DNA of 64,000 bases from UMGS1883 sp045636425. Lineage in GTDB: Bacteria > Bacillota > Clostridia > UMGS1883. The DNA lies in assembly GCA_045636425.1 (NCBI GenBank), contig JAZTXM010000019.1, forward strand, positions 17,597 to 81,596, read 5' to 3'. Within the stretch, counting starts at the first letter, position 1; the number at the start of each line of letters is the position of its first letter. Below the pieces are notes generated by a model. That model made no database searches. It was given only the letters and a program-made list of their open reading frames with translations, and was not told the origin of the DNA. The translations under genes and the position numbers were made by a program. Shown one piece after another: positions 1 to 7,658 of this stretch.

Positions 1-773
1 CTGACCCCGACAGTGACAGAATCGGTGTTGTGGTCAGAAAGAATGACGGAAGCTTTGCAGTGCTTAACGGAAATCAGACAGGTGCACTTTTGTGCGAATT
101 CATTCTCAGAAAGAGAAAAGAAGCAGGTACACTTCCCACTGAGGGTGCGGTTATTAAAACAATCGTTACCACGGAAATGATTCGTGCTATTGCACAGAGC
201 TTCGGTGTTGAAACAATTGACGTTCTCACAGGATTTAAGTTCATTGGTGAAAAGATTAAGGAATTTGAAGCCGAGGGCAAGTTTGATAAATACATCTTCG
301 GACTTGAAGAAAGCTACGGCTACCTTAAGGGAAGCTATGCACGTGACAAGGATGCGGTTGTTGCATCAATGCTTGTTACAGAGCTTGCGGCAGACCTTAA
401 AGCGCAGGGCAAGACCCTTTACGACGGACTTGTGGAGCTTTATGAAAAATACGGCTATTTCCTTGAAACTCTCGAAACAAAAACCCTTACAGGTATCGAG
501 GGAGTAGAGAAAATCAAAGCTATTATGAAGAAATTCAGAGAAGAAGGCGTTCCCATGGAAACCGTTAAAACCCTTGACTACTCACAGGGTATAGACGGAC
601 TTCCCAAGAGTGATGTTCTCAAGTACTTCTTAAATGACGGAAGCTGGTTTGCGGTTCGTCCCTCCGGTACGGAACCGAAGATTAAATTCTATTTTGGTGT
701 GTGCGGAAAAACCCAGGAGGAAGCACAGGCAAAATCCAAAGCGCTTATGGACAGTGTGACAGCATTGCTATAA
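1..773 (+). CDS. phosphoglucomutase/phosphomannomutase, C-terminal part
   Basis: The frame is open from the left edge (first full codon at position 3), so the start lies outside the window; about 257 residues are visible. The first visible residues are DPDSDRIG, the metal-binding DxDxDR loop of the alpha-D-phosphohexomutase family. A sugar-binding GLEESYGYLKG segment follows near visible residue 100, and the phosphate-binding RPSGTEPKIK loop lies near the end. The cytoplasmic enzyme interconverts hexose 1- and 6-phosphates. The GLEESYG form fits PgcA-like phosphoglucomutases, but the Glc versus Man preference is inference. GlmM is a separate gene at 47952. A hairpin terminator follows at once. 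Confidence 0.93.
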   Translation, partial: DPDSDRIGVVVRKNDGSFAVLNGNQTGALLCEFILRKRKEAGTLPTEGAVIKTIVTTEMIRAIAQSFGVETIDVLTGFKFIGEKIKEFEAEGKFDKYIFGLEESYGYLKGSYARDKDAVVASMLVTELAADLKAQGKTLYDGLVELYEKYGYFLETLETKTLTGIEGVEKIKAIMKKFREEGVPMETVKTLDYSQGIDGLPKSDVLKYFLNDGSWFAVRPSGTEPKIKFYFGVCGKTQEEAQAKSKALMDSVTALL

Positions 774-784
774 TAAGTTCTGAA

Positions 785-821
785 TGAAGGAGGAAATTCG
801 CTCGCGGATTTCTTCCTTTTT
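785..821 (+). terminator. intrinsic terminator after the phosphohexomutase gene
   Basis: AAGGAGGAAATTCGC pairs with GCGGATTTCTTCCTT (two G-U pairs) around a short loop, followed by a T run. It begins about 12 bases after the stop codon. Confidence 0.8.
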
Positions 822-905
822 GTAATAGAAACTTACACATAATTTCTCAAAGGGGTAAAAAATTTTTTCTTTATTGTAAATAAGCATCAAGTTTGAAAAA
901 AGCTA

Positions 906-933
906 TTTACTTTACTGCGAAATTTGTTATAAT
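906..933 (+). promoter_or_regulatory. sigma-A promoter for the GH28 gene
   Basis: TTTACT (906-911), a 16-base spacer and TATAAT (928-933). Transcription would start near 940. This rules out the ATG at 938 as the start codon and favours TTG 965. Confidence 0.75.
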
Positions 934-964
934 TTAGATGAATAAATATGAAAGGACGATTGAT

Positions 965-2296
965 TTGTTTAACATACTTGATTATGGAGCAATATCCGAT
1001 ATAAATGTAAATTCAACCAAGGCGGTACAGAAAGCAATTGATGCCTGCCGTGAAAACGGAGGAGGCACGGTATTTGTACCTGCCGGAAAATATACAATAG
1101 CATCGCTTGTTCTTTGCAGCAATCTTAATTTCGTATTTGAAGCGGGTGCGTACTTTTACGGAAGCAAAAATGTGGATGACTTTAATCCCCGTGAAAAGGT
1201 GGATTATCCTCTTTATCAGGACCCGACACATTCATATTTTGAACGTAGTATGTTCTTTGCAAATGAGTGTCATAACGTGTCCTTTACGGGCTTCGGTACA
1301 ATAGATATGCAGAGCGTTTGGGAAAATGTTCCCACTCCCGGTGCAAAAGATTGGAGCAATAAGAGAGCGGCGAAGATATTCTCCTTTAAGAATTGTACAG
1401 ATGTGGTAGTATCTGACCTTACACTTCTTAAATGCACAGACGTTGCAGTCTACTTTGCAGGCTGTGAAAGGGTTAAGGCAACACGACTTACCATTGATAC
1501 AAATATCGATGCAATCAGCCCCGACTGTTGTAAAAATGTAACCATTTCAGATTGTTTTGTACGCAGCGGTGACGATGGTATTGTTATCAAAAGCTCTTAC
1601 TGCTTGAATGAAAAAAGACTTTGCGAAAATGTGACAGTTACAAACTGCACCGTTTCCTCAAGATGCAATGCAATCAAGCTGGGTACTGAATCTAACGGCG
1701 GATATAAGAATATAGCAATTACAAACTGCTCCGTGTATAATACATATATGTCAGGCGTTGCCCTTGAAATTACCGACGGCGGCGACCTTGACGGTGTTGT
1801 AGTAAATAATATCACAATGAAAAACGTAGGAACACCGATTTTTGTAATCCTTTCAGACCGCAGACGCGGCCCCGAGGGAACAGGACTTGGCACGCTTAAA
1901 AATGTGGTTATCAGTAACGTGACGGCAATCGGCCCCTATGACGAGCCTTGGCTCGCTCCGCACCTTACCACATTGTGGGACGGCGAGCAAATGTGTGTAA
2001 CGGAGGTAATTACTTCAACCGTGACAGGTCATGTGTCAAGACCGATTGAAAACATCACCCTTTCAAATATCACCCTTTCTGTTCCCGGTGGCGGCACGGA
2101 AGAGGACAGGAATATCGTTGTTCCCGAAAAGGAGAAGAACTACCCTGAAAATAACTGCTACGGAAACGTTCTTCCTGCAAGCGGAATTTATTTCCGTCAT
2201 GTTAAAAACCTTAAGGTATCGAACGTAATTGTTACTACAGAAAAGGAAGACAAGCGTGACGGCCTTGTGTTTGAAGATGTTGAAAATTTAATTTGA
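965..2296 (+). CDS. glycoside hydrolase family 28 (polygalacturonase-like), intracellular
   Basis: About 443 residues with the right-handed beta-helix pattern of GH28 (NVTVTNCTV-type rungs). Catalytic motifs in order: NIDAISPD (family NTDGxD) near residue 180, the SGDDGIVIKS double-Asp motif near 200, and NAIKLGTES near 230 in place of the RxK/G region. No signal peptide is visible, so it probably acts in the cytoplasm on imported galacturonate- or rhamnose-type oligosaccharides; the substrate is not shown. I chose TTG 965: GAAAGGA (950-956) lies 8 bases upstream, whereas the in-frame ATG 938 overlaps the expected transcription start. It is followed within 15 bases by trmO. Confidence 0.85.
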   Translation: MFNILDYGAISDINVNSTKAVQKAIDACRENGGGTVFVPAGKYTIASLVLCSNLNFVFEAGAYFYGSKNVDDFNPREKVDYPLYQDPTHSYFERSMFFANECHNVSFTGFGTIDMQSVWENVPTPGAKDWSNKRAAKIFSFKNCTDVVVSDLTLLKCTDVAVYFAGCERVKATRLTIDTNIDAISPDCCKNVTISDCFVRSGDDGIVIKSSYCLNEKRLCENVTVTNCTVSSRCNAIKLGTESNGGYKNIAITNCSVYNTYMSGVALEITDGGDLDGVVVNNITMKNVGTPIFVILSDRRRGPEGTGLGTLKNVVISNVTAIGPYDEPWLAPHLTTLWDGEQMCVTEVITSTVTGHVSRPIENITLSNITLSVPGGGTEEDRNIVVPEKEKNYPENNCYGNVLPASGIYFRHVKNLKVSNVIVTTEKEDKRDGLVFEDVENLI

Positions 2297-2310
2297 TAAG
2301 AGTAAGAATA

Positions 2311-2970
2311 ATGAAAATTATTGCACATATTAAAAACGATTTTAAAGAAAAGTTCGGAATACCCAGGCAAAGCGGATTGGTAGAGGAAACCCGAGGGAAA
2401 ATAATTTTTGAAAAAGAGTTCCGTGTCCCCGAAGCTTTTCGGGGGCTTGAGGAATTTTCACATATATGGATATTGTGGAATTTTTCAAAAGCGGAAAGGG
2501 AAGAATGGTCTCCTACAGTCCGCCCGCCCCTTTTAGGCGGAAACAAACGTATGGGAGTTTTTGCCACACGCTCGCCTTTTCGCCCCAATCCCGTAGGGCT
2601 TTCCTGTGTAAAGCTTGAAAAAATAGAACAAACAAAGGAGCATGGCATAGTGCTTTACGTGCGTGGTGCAGACCTTATGGACGGTACGCCCATTTATGAT
2701 ATAAAGCCATATCTTGCATATGCCGATTCTCATCCCGAAGCAACAGGCGGATTTACGGAAAATCTTTCCGAAAGAAGGGTTTCGGTTGTGATTAAGGATG
2801 ATAATTTTTATAAAATCCCGACACAAAAGCAAAAGGAAATTATAAAAATCCTTGAGCACGACCCCACGCCTTCATATAAGAAAGACGGAGAAATCTATGG
2901 AATGAGTTACGGCGGTTATGAAGTGAAGTTTTACATAGAGAATAATACTTTGTATATAACTTCCATTTAG
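2311..2970 (+). CDS. trmO: tRNA (N6-threonylcarbamoyladenosine37-N6)-methyltransferase TrmO
   Basis: About 219 residues of the TsaA/YaeB (UPF0066) family, starting MKIIAHIKNDF. The diagnostic segment FATRSPFRPNPVGLS carries the RPNP motif of the SAM-binding beta-barrel, and DLMDGTPIYDIKPYL is also family-typical. In characterised members the enzyme N6-methylates t6A at tRNA position 37. A TTG at 2293 overlaps the previous stop, but ATG 2311 gives the family N-terminus. It is longer than the minimal (~150 residue) form because of a C-terminal extension usual in the family. Probably co-transcribed with the GH28 gene. Confidence 0.9.
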   Translation: MKIIAHIKNDFKEKFGIPRQSGLVEETRGKIIFEKEFRVPEAFRGLEEFSHIWILWNFSKAEREEWSPTVRPPLLGGNKRMGVFATRSPFRPNPVGLSCVKLEKIEQTKEHGIVLYVRGADLMDGTPIYDIKPYLAYADSHPEATGGFTENLSERRVSVVIKDDNFYKIPTQKQKEIIKILEHDPTPSYKKDGEIYGMSYGGYEVKFYIENNTLYITSI

Positions 2971-2973
2971 TGC

Positions 2974-3002
2974 TTTACAATAATGTAACCCTGTGATATA
3001 AT
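2974..3002 (+). promoter_or_regulatory. sigma-A promoter for the SemiSWEET-like gene
   Basis: TTTACA (2974-2979), 17-base spacer, TATAAT (2997-3002), then a GGAGG site before ATG 3032. Confidence 0.75.
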
Positions 3003-3031
3003 GTAGAAAAATAAATTTTGGAGGTAATATT

Positions 3032-3331
3032 ATGGCAGAACTTTTAGAAGTTATTATGATTGTGAGCTTTGGCTTTTCATGGCCGCTTAATGTGATAAAA
3101 TCATATAAAGCACGTACAACAAAAGGTAAGAGTCTTGCTTTTCTTCTTCTCATTTTCTTTGGATATATAGCAGGAATTGCGTCAAAGTTTGTGAACGAAA
3201 GCTATATGGCAAACATTTCTGAAAAATGGTACGTTCTTTTCTTCTATGTACTTAATTTTATTATGGTAGGAGCAGACCTTATCATGTACATGAGAAACAG
3301 AAAGCTTGATAGGCTTAATGGTGTATTATGA
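3032..3331 (+). CDS. SemiSWEET/PQ-loop-like small membrane protein
   Basis: A 99-residue protein with three hydrophobic segments (about 5-25, 38-55, 68-90). The loop after helix 1, SWPLNVIKSYKARTTKGKSL, has the Pro-containing transport signature pattern of bacterial SemiSWEET/PQ-loop proteins, which dimerise into sugar carriers. Length and topology fit; the usual PQ pair is replaced by PL, so the transported substrate and even transport activity are inferred. Its stop codon overlaps the ATG of the following esterase (ATGA), suggesting translational coupling. Confidence 0.65.
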   Translation: MAELLEVIMIVSFGFSWPLNVIKSYKARTTKGKSLAFLLLIFFGYIAGIASKFVNESYMANISEKWYVLFFYVLNFIMVGADLIMYMRNRKLDRLNGVL

Positions 3332-4062
3332 AAGTGATTAAAGACATATGCTAAGGCAAGGCAGGTCATGTTGAGCAGTACCTTGACTTATATCTTCCCG
3401 ACAGTGATTCCTTTAAGGTGTTTGTGTATATGCACGGCGGAATCGAAAGAGGCGATAAAGCAGGAAAGGCCACTGTTGTGGGTGAATATGTTGCAAATCA
3501 CGGCATAGCCTTTGTATCTATAAACTACAGAATGTATCCCCAGGCAGTGTATCCCGAATTTCTTCGGGACGGAGCAGAAGCAATAGGTTGGGTATATAAG
3601 CATATCGGAGAGTACGGAAATTGCGAGGGCATCTATGTAGGCGGAAGCAGTGCCGGTGGATATATGTCAATGATGCTTTGCTTTGATAAAAAGTATCTTG
3701 CACCCTATAAGCTCCCGGAAGGTACAATCAAGGGATATATCCATGATGCAGGACAGCCTACAACACATTTTTATGTGCTCCGGGAAAGAGGGCTTGACTC
3801 AAGACTTGTAATTGTGGACGAGGCGGCACCGCTTTATTATATAGGCAGGGAAAAGGAATATCCACCTATGCTTTTTATCGTATCGGATAACGATATGAAG
3901 AACCGTTACGAGCAGACACAGCTTGTTCTTTCAACAATGAAGCATTTCGGATATTGTGAAAGCAAGATAGATTATCGCCTGATGCACGGCACTCATTGCC
4001 ATTATTCGGGAACTGAAACTTTCGGAGAAATAATTTGCGATTTCATACGCAAATTTTCATAA
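3328..4062 (+). pseudogene. alpha/beta-hydrolase esterase with an in-frame stop at codon 9
   Basis: The natural start is ATG 3328, which overlaps the previous stop as ATGA. The frame reads MKVIKDIC, then TAA (3352-3354), then continues GKAGHVEQYLDLYLPDSDSF without a break into a full hydrolase. That downstream part has the oxyanion HGG (VYMHGG), the nucleophile elbow GGSSAGG near residue 106 of the full frame, an acid in VSDNDM and a catalytic His in MHGTHCHY. Related esterases have a Tyr-Gly at the stop position, so a TAC/TAT-to-TAA change is likely. Synthesis from GTG 3418 would lack the N-terminal strand and has no ribosome site. A sequencing error is possible. Confidence 0.8.
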
Positions 4063-4071
4063 ATTTTTAGC

Positions 4072-4100
4072 TTGACAAACGAATCTTGTTGTGCTATCAT
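4072..4100 (+). promoter_or_regulatory. sigma-A promoter for the mgtC-like gene
   Basis: TTGACA (4072-4077), 17 bases, TATCAT (4095-4100). Expected transcription start near 4107. Confidence 0.85.
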
Positions 4101-4106
4101 ATGATG

Positions 4107-4203
4107 AATACAGAGAATGTGCGACGTATTAAAACTTGGGGGGGAGCCTCTATGCTTTAGTGCGTCTTTCACTATTATATAGAGACAGAAAAGGGGAAGG
4201 AAA
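4107..4203 (+). promoter_or_regulatory. 5' leader of the mgtC-like gene, function unknown
   Basis: About 95 transcribed bases precede the start codon. They contain a GGGGGGAG run, then CTCTAT and ATAGAG arms separated by about 25 bases (a weak hairpin), then the ribosome site AAGGGGAAGG. It is too short for an M-box riboswitch and I recognise no known riboswitch core. Confidence 0.35.
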
Positions 4204-4899
4204 ATGGAAAATTTATTAACAGCAGGAATACAGATTGAGCTTGTTTTCAGGCTGTTTCTTGCAGGATTCTGCGGCGTAATCATCGGTCTTGAGAGAAGAA
4301 ACCGTTCCAAGGAGGCAGGTATACGTACACATTTTGTAGTTGCCTGCGGTGCGGCTCTTATGATGATTGTGTCGAAGTATGCGTTTTTTGATGTAATTAA
4401 AACAGGACTTATGGAGGGTGCGGATATTCGCCTTGACCCGTCGAGAATAGCCTCCACAATTGCCAGCGGTATAGGCTTTTTGGGTGCAGGTATGATTTTC
4501 GTACATAGGAATACAATTACGGGTCTTACCACCGCGGCAGGCATCTGGGCAACCTCCGGCGTAGGTATGGCAATCGGTGCAGGGCTTTACTACATTGGTA
4601 TTTGTGCGGCAATTCTTATCGTTCTGGCACAGATTCTTCTGCATATGAATCTTCAGTGGAAAAAGATGCCTAAGACAAAAATTCTTGTAATACGTGATGT
4701 GGACGAAGAAAATTACCAGGAAACGATTACCAATTATCTCAGAGAAAGAAGTATCTTTGTCAGAGATGTAGCAATTGACTACGACAGGGATAACGGAGTG
4801 CGTAAGTATACTCTTACGGTAGAGCTTCCCATAAGTGCAGTAGAGGAAGAAATTATTACAAACATAGGTTACAACGTATCAATCAAAACAAGCGTATAA
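4204..4899 (+). CDS. MgtC/SapB family membrane protein
   Basis: 231 residues. The N-terminal 150 residues hold the MgtC signature: RLFLAGFCGVIIGLERR, EAGIRTHFVVACGAALMM, and IGFLGAGMIFVHRNTITGLTTAAGIWATSGVGMAIG, here cited as three separate family segments. About five membrane helices are followed by a soluble C-terminal domain (about 155-231) resembling an ACT-like fold. MgtC relatives in pathogens modulate F-type ATPase and growth at low magnesium; the role here is not shown. It stands alone between its own promoter and terminator. Confidence 0.9.
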   Translation: MENLLTAGIQIELVFRLFLAGFCGVIIGLERRNRSKEAGIRTHFVVACGAALMMIVSKYAFFDVIKTGLMEGADIRLDPSRIASTIASGIGFLGAGMIFVHRNTITGLTTAAGIWATSGVGMAIGAGLYYIGICAAILIVLAQILLHMNLQWKKMPKTKILVIRDVDEENYQETITNYLRERSIFVRDVAIDYDRDNGVRKYTLTVELPISAVEEEIITNIGYNVSIKTSV

Positions 4900-4901
4900 T
4901 A

Positions 4902-4944
4902 AAAAATGGCGGTTCTTTCAAAAGAATCGTCATTTTCTTTTTTT
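4902..4944 (+). terminator. intrinsic terminator after the mgtC-like gene
   Basis: AATGGCGGTTCT pairs with AGAATCGTCATT (G-U tolerated), followed by a T-rich tail. Confidence 0.8.
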
Positions 4945-4950
4945 GACTAC

Positions 4951-4980
4951 TTGACAATATGTCTTTGGATAAAGTAAAAT
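4951..4980 (+). promoter_or_regulatory. sigma-A promoter for the ManA-ROK fusion gene
   Basis: TTGACA (4951-4956), 18 bases, TAAAAT (4975-4980). It overlaps an in-frame ATG at 4959, which therefore cannot be the start. Confidence 0.8.
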
Positions 4981-5015
4981 TAACTGTATCGACAAGGAAA
5001 GGGAGACTGAGTATT

Positions 5016-6911
5016 ATGAAACCTATAAAATTCAAAGGTGTTTACAAAGATTATATATGGGGCGGAAACCGTATGCGCAATAAATACAGCGTCAAGACGG
5101 ATATGGACGTAGTGGCTGAAAGCTGGGTCCTCAGCTGTCATAAAGACGGGATGAGTGTTATATCAAGCGGTGAATACGCAGGTATGGCACTGGATAAATT
5201 TATCGCGGATAACCCCTCTGCTTTGGGAACAGACTGCAAATGGAAAGAGCTTCCCATTCTTATTAAATTTATAGATGCGGCAGATAATCTCAGCGTACAG
5301 GTGCATCCTGATAATGAACAGGCTAAGGCATGGGAAAATCAGAACGGAAAAACGGAGATGTGGTACGTAATCGAGGCAGATAAAAATGCTAAAATTACAT
5401 ACGGTGTTAAAGAGAACATCACGAGTGAAAAGCTTAGCGATGCAATAAAGAATAACACTGTGGAAAACCTCCTCAATACAGTTCCCTCCAAAAAGGGGGA
5501 TGTGTTCTTTGTAGAAGCGGGAACAATTCACGCAATCGGTGCAGGAAATCTTATTGCGGAAATTCAGCAGAATTCCAATGTTACATATCGTCTGTATGAT
5601 TATGACAGGCGTGGAAAAGACGGAAAGCCCCGTGAGCTTCATATTGAAAAAGGCGTAAAATGTTCAAAAACCGAGATAATTTCTTCGCGAAAGATTCCCA
5701 CATGCAGTGACGGCACACGCATGATAGGAAGCTGTGAGTATTTCCAGGTAAAGGAGCTTAATTTATCGGGTAAGGAGCATAAGCTTTATTGCAGCGAAAA
5801 AAGTTATCAGGCTTTGATTTTCCCTGACTGCGGAGGAACGATTTCCTACGGAAATGAAGAAATGAGCGTTTCTGCAGGGGAGGCAGTGTTTATCCCTGCA
5901 GGGCTTGGTGAATATAACGTAAAGGGAAGCGGAACTCTCCTTATTGCAAGCAACCCTCCAAGATATTTTGTAGGGATTGACTTGGGCGGTACAAATATTG
6001 CGGCGGCAGTGGTAGACGAGTACGGCGTGATTTACGGTCGGGCAAAGAGAAAGACAAATGCACCGCGCCCTTATAACGAAATTCTTGATGATATGGCGCT
6101 GTGTGCAAGGGAAGCGGCAGAGGAAAGCGGAATCAGCTTTGATGACATCGAAAATGTGGGAATCGGATGCCCAGGTGCAATAGATAAAGAAACGCAAAGC
6201 ATAGAGTTTTCTAATAATCTTAATTTTTATAACGTTCCCGCAGTAGAATATATGGAAAAAGCACTTGGCAAGAAGGTGTATATTGAAAACGATGCCAATG
6301 CCGCCGCATGGGGAGAGTTCCTTGCAGGAAGCGGTAAAAAGTGCGATAGTATGATTATGATTACATTGGGTACAGGTGTAGGAGGCGGAATCATAATTGA
6401 CGGGAAGCTTTTCACTGGTGCCTACGGCAAAGGGGCAGAGCTTGGGCATATGTCCTTTATAAAAAACGGAGAAAAGTGTACCTGCGGAAAAAGAGGCTGT
6501 TTTGAAGCCTATGCCTCGGCAACGGCACTTGTGCGAATGACTAAGAAAGCAATGAAAGAAAATCCCGACAGTGACATGTGGAAGGTGTGCCGTGGCAAGC
6601 TTTCAAATGCTAACGGCAGAACGGCATTTAGTGCAAAGGATGCGGCCGCAAAGGGCGTTGTGAAAGAATACTTAGACAATCTTACGGACGGAATCGTCAG
6701 CATAGTGAACATGTTCCAACCCAATATTATATGTATAGGCGGCGGTGTCAGCCATGCGGGCAAGAGAATTCTTGCTCCCATAGCAAAAGGCATAGAAAAA
6801 TATTCCTTCGCCCGCTTTGGAGCGAAACAGACAGTGGCGGAGCTTGCATCTCTTGGAAACGATGCAGGCATTATCGGTGCGGCACTGCTCTGGAAAAACG
6901 AAACCAAATAA
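5016..6911 (+). CDS. fused mannose-6-phosphate isomerase and ROK-family sugar kinase
   Basis: 631 residues from ATG 5016 (GGAAAGGGAG just upstream; the longer frame from 4959 overlaps the promoter). Residues 1-314 are a class I phosphomannose isomerase: zinc ligands in QVHPDNEQ, KTEMWYV and GTIHAIGAG. Residues about 317-631 are a complete ROK kinase: ATP loop VGIDLGGTN, catalytic Asp in IENDANAA, and the zinc motif CTCGKRGCFE. The two join directly (NPPRYFVGIDLGG) with no linker, in one frame. Together the domains could phosphorylate a hexose and isomerise mannose 6-phosphate to fructose 6-phosphate; mannose as the shared substrate is inference. Monocistronic, with its own promoter and terminator. 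Confidence 0.92.
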   Translation: MKPIKFKGVYKDYIWGGNRMRNKYSVKTDMDVVAESWVLSCHKDGMSVISSGEYAGMALDKFIADNPSALGTDCKWKELPILIKFIDAADNLSVQVHPDNEQAKAWENQNGKTEMWYVIEADKNAKITYGVKENITSEKLSDAIKNNTVENLLNTVPSKKGDVFFVEAGTIHAIGAGNLIAEIQQNSNVTYRLYDYDRRGKDGKPRELHIEKGVKCSKTEIISSRKIPTCSDGTRMIGSCEYFQVKELNLSGKEHKLYCSEKSYQALIFPDCGGTISYGNEEMSVSAGEAVFIPAGLGEYNVKGSGTLLIASNPPRYFVGIDLGGTNIAAAVVDEYGVIYGRAKRKTNAPRPYNEILDDMALCAREAAEESGISFDDIENVGIGCPGAIDKETQSIEFSNNLNFYNVPAVEYMEKALGKKVYIENDANAAAWGEFLAGSGKKCDSMIMITLGTGVGGGIIIDGKLFTGAYGKGAELGHMSFIKNGEKCTCGKRGCFEAYASATALVRMTKKAMKENPDSDMWKVCRGKLSNANGRTAFSAKDAAAKGVVKEYLDNLTDGIVSIVNMFQPNIICIGGGVSHAGKRILAPIAKGIEKYSFARFGAKQTVAELASLGNDAGIIGAALLWKNETK

Positions 6912-6921
6912 AGCAAAAGAA

Positions 6922-6956
6922 ACCCCTCGGACTAATGTCCGAGGGGGCATTTTTTT
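6922..6956 (+). terminator. intrinsic terminator after the ManA-ROK gene
   Basis: Perfect stem CCCCTCGGAC / GTCCGAGGGG with loop TAAT, followed by a T run. Confidence 0.92.
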
Positions 6957-6973
6957 CTGTTTTGGGAGGAAAA

Positions 6974-7033
6974 TTATAATTCGCTTCCGCCGTAGAGCTT
7001 TATAAATTCCTGTTTAATTTCGTTTTGCGTCAT
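6974..7033 (-). CDS. 19-residue ORF, possible gene remnant
   Basis: The minus strand encodes MTQNEIKQEFIKLYGGSEL and then stops. The sequence is protein-like and resembles the extreme N-terminus of galactokinases (…F.ELYG…), but the rest of such a gene is absent and no ribosome site is seen. It may be a decayed fragment or chance. A second short open stretch (about 7043-7130, minus, ending DSQK-stop) lies just upstream in another frame. Confidence 0.2.
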   Translation of the reverse strand: MTQNEIKQEFIKLYGGSEL

Positions 7034-7114
7034 ATCAGTACGTCTTTTATTTCTGAGAATCAATATACTTCTTATATGCCTCGCGAAGCTCAACACCGGG
7101 TGTTTTCGGGACAG

Positions 7115-7645
7115 TTAAATATTCTTTGTAAGTATTGCGAGAAATTCACTGTAAAGTGTCTGCGGGTCATTTTTGAATGCCGCACACATTTTCTTTGCCA
7201 TAAGCTCATCGCCTACGGAAAGAGAAACGTTAAACATATCGTAATGCCCCTCGGAAATCCCTAAACTGACACTGTACTCAATATCATTTATTTTCTTATA
7301 CTCCGCTTTTACGCTGAGAGAATTTTTTAAATCCTTAATCTTGATTTTTATTGTTCTCAAAAGCCTTTCGCGGACTGTTTTCGGAATCCTGTCCGAAAAG
7401 AAATCAAGTGCCTGTATGCCCTTTTTGGTAAGAGTGTAAAACCTATCAGCGTTCTCTGTGTAATATGTCACAAATTCCTCGCTTTCAAGCTCAGACATTT
7501 GCTCTTGGAGGTCAAAATAGTTTACAAACGGCTCCAGAGCCAAAGTATCTACTATAAAGGAATTGGGAACAGGCATCTTAAAGTTATTAATTATAAAAAG
7601 AGTAATAAGCTTTACATCTATTTTATCGTCAAAACAGTAATCCAA
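7115..7645 (-). CDS. DUF4364 family protein
   Basis: 176 residues starting LDYCFDDKIDVKLITLFIIN. The TTG start (7645-7643) has GGAGG 7 bases upstream. The N-terminal half looks like a winged helix (…YFDLQEQMSELESEEFVTYY…LTKKGIQALDFF); the C-terminal half is mixed alpha/beta. This is a Firmicutes family of unknown function; the winged helix suggests a regulator. It follows the ECF-like gene by 13 bases and is likely in the same transcript. Confidence 0.85.
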   Translation of the reverse strand: MDYCFDDKIDVKLITLFIINNFKMPVPNSFIVDTLALEPFVNYFDLQEQMSELESEEFVTYYTENADRFYTLTKKGIQALDFFSDRIPKTVRERLLRTIKIKIKDLKNSLSVKAEYKKINDIEYSVSLGISEGHYDMFNVSLSVGDELMAKKMCAAFKNDPQTLYSEFLAILTKNI

Positions 7646-7658
7646 GAGAAATCCTCCA

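Noticed and set aside
2235..2648. 137-codon minus-strand ORF over trmO
   Set aside because: TrmO on the plus strand has clear family motifs across the same bases.
4107..4203. Magnesium (M-box) or manganese riboswitch before mgtC
   Set aside because: The leader is under 100 bases and lacks the conserved cores of those riboswitches; only a weak hairpin is visible.
7043..7130. Frameshifted C-terminus of the DUF4364 protein
   Set aside because: The protein already ends where family members end (…EFLAILTKNI), so the extra peptide is not needed as its tail.
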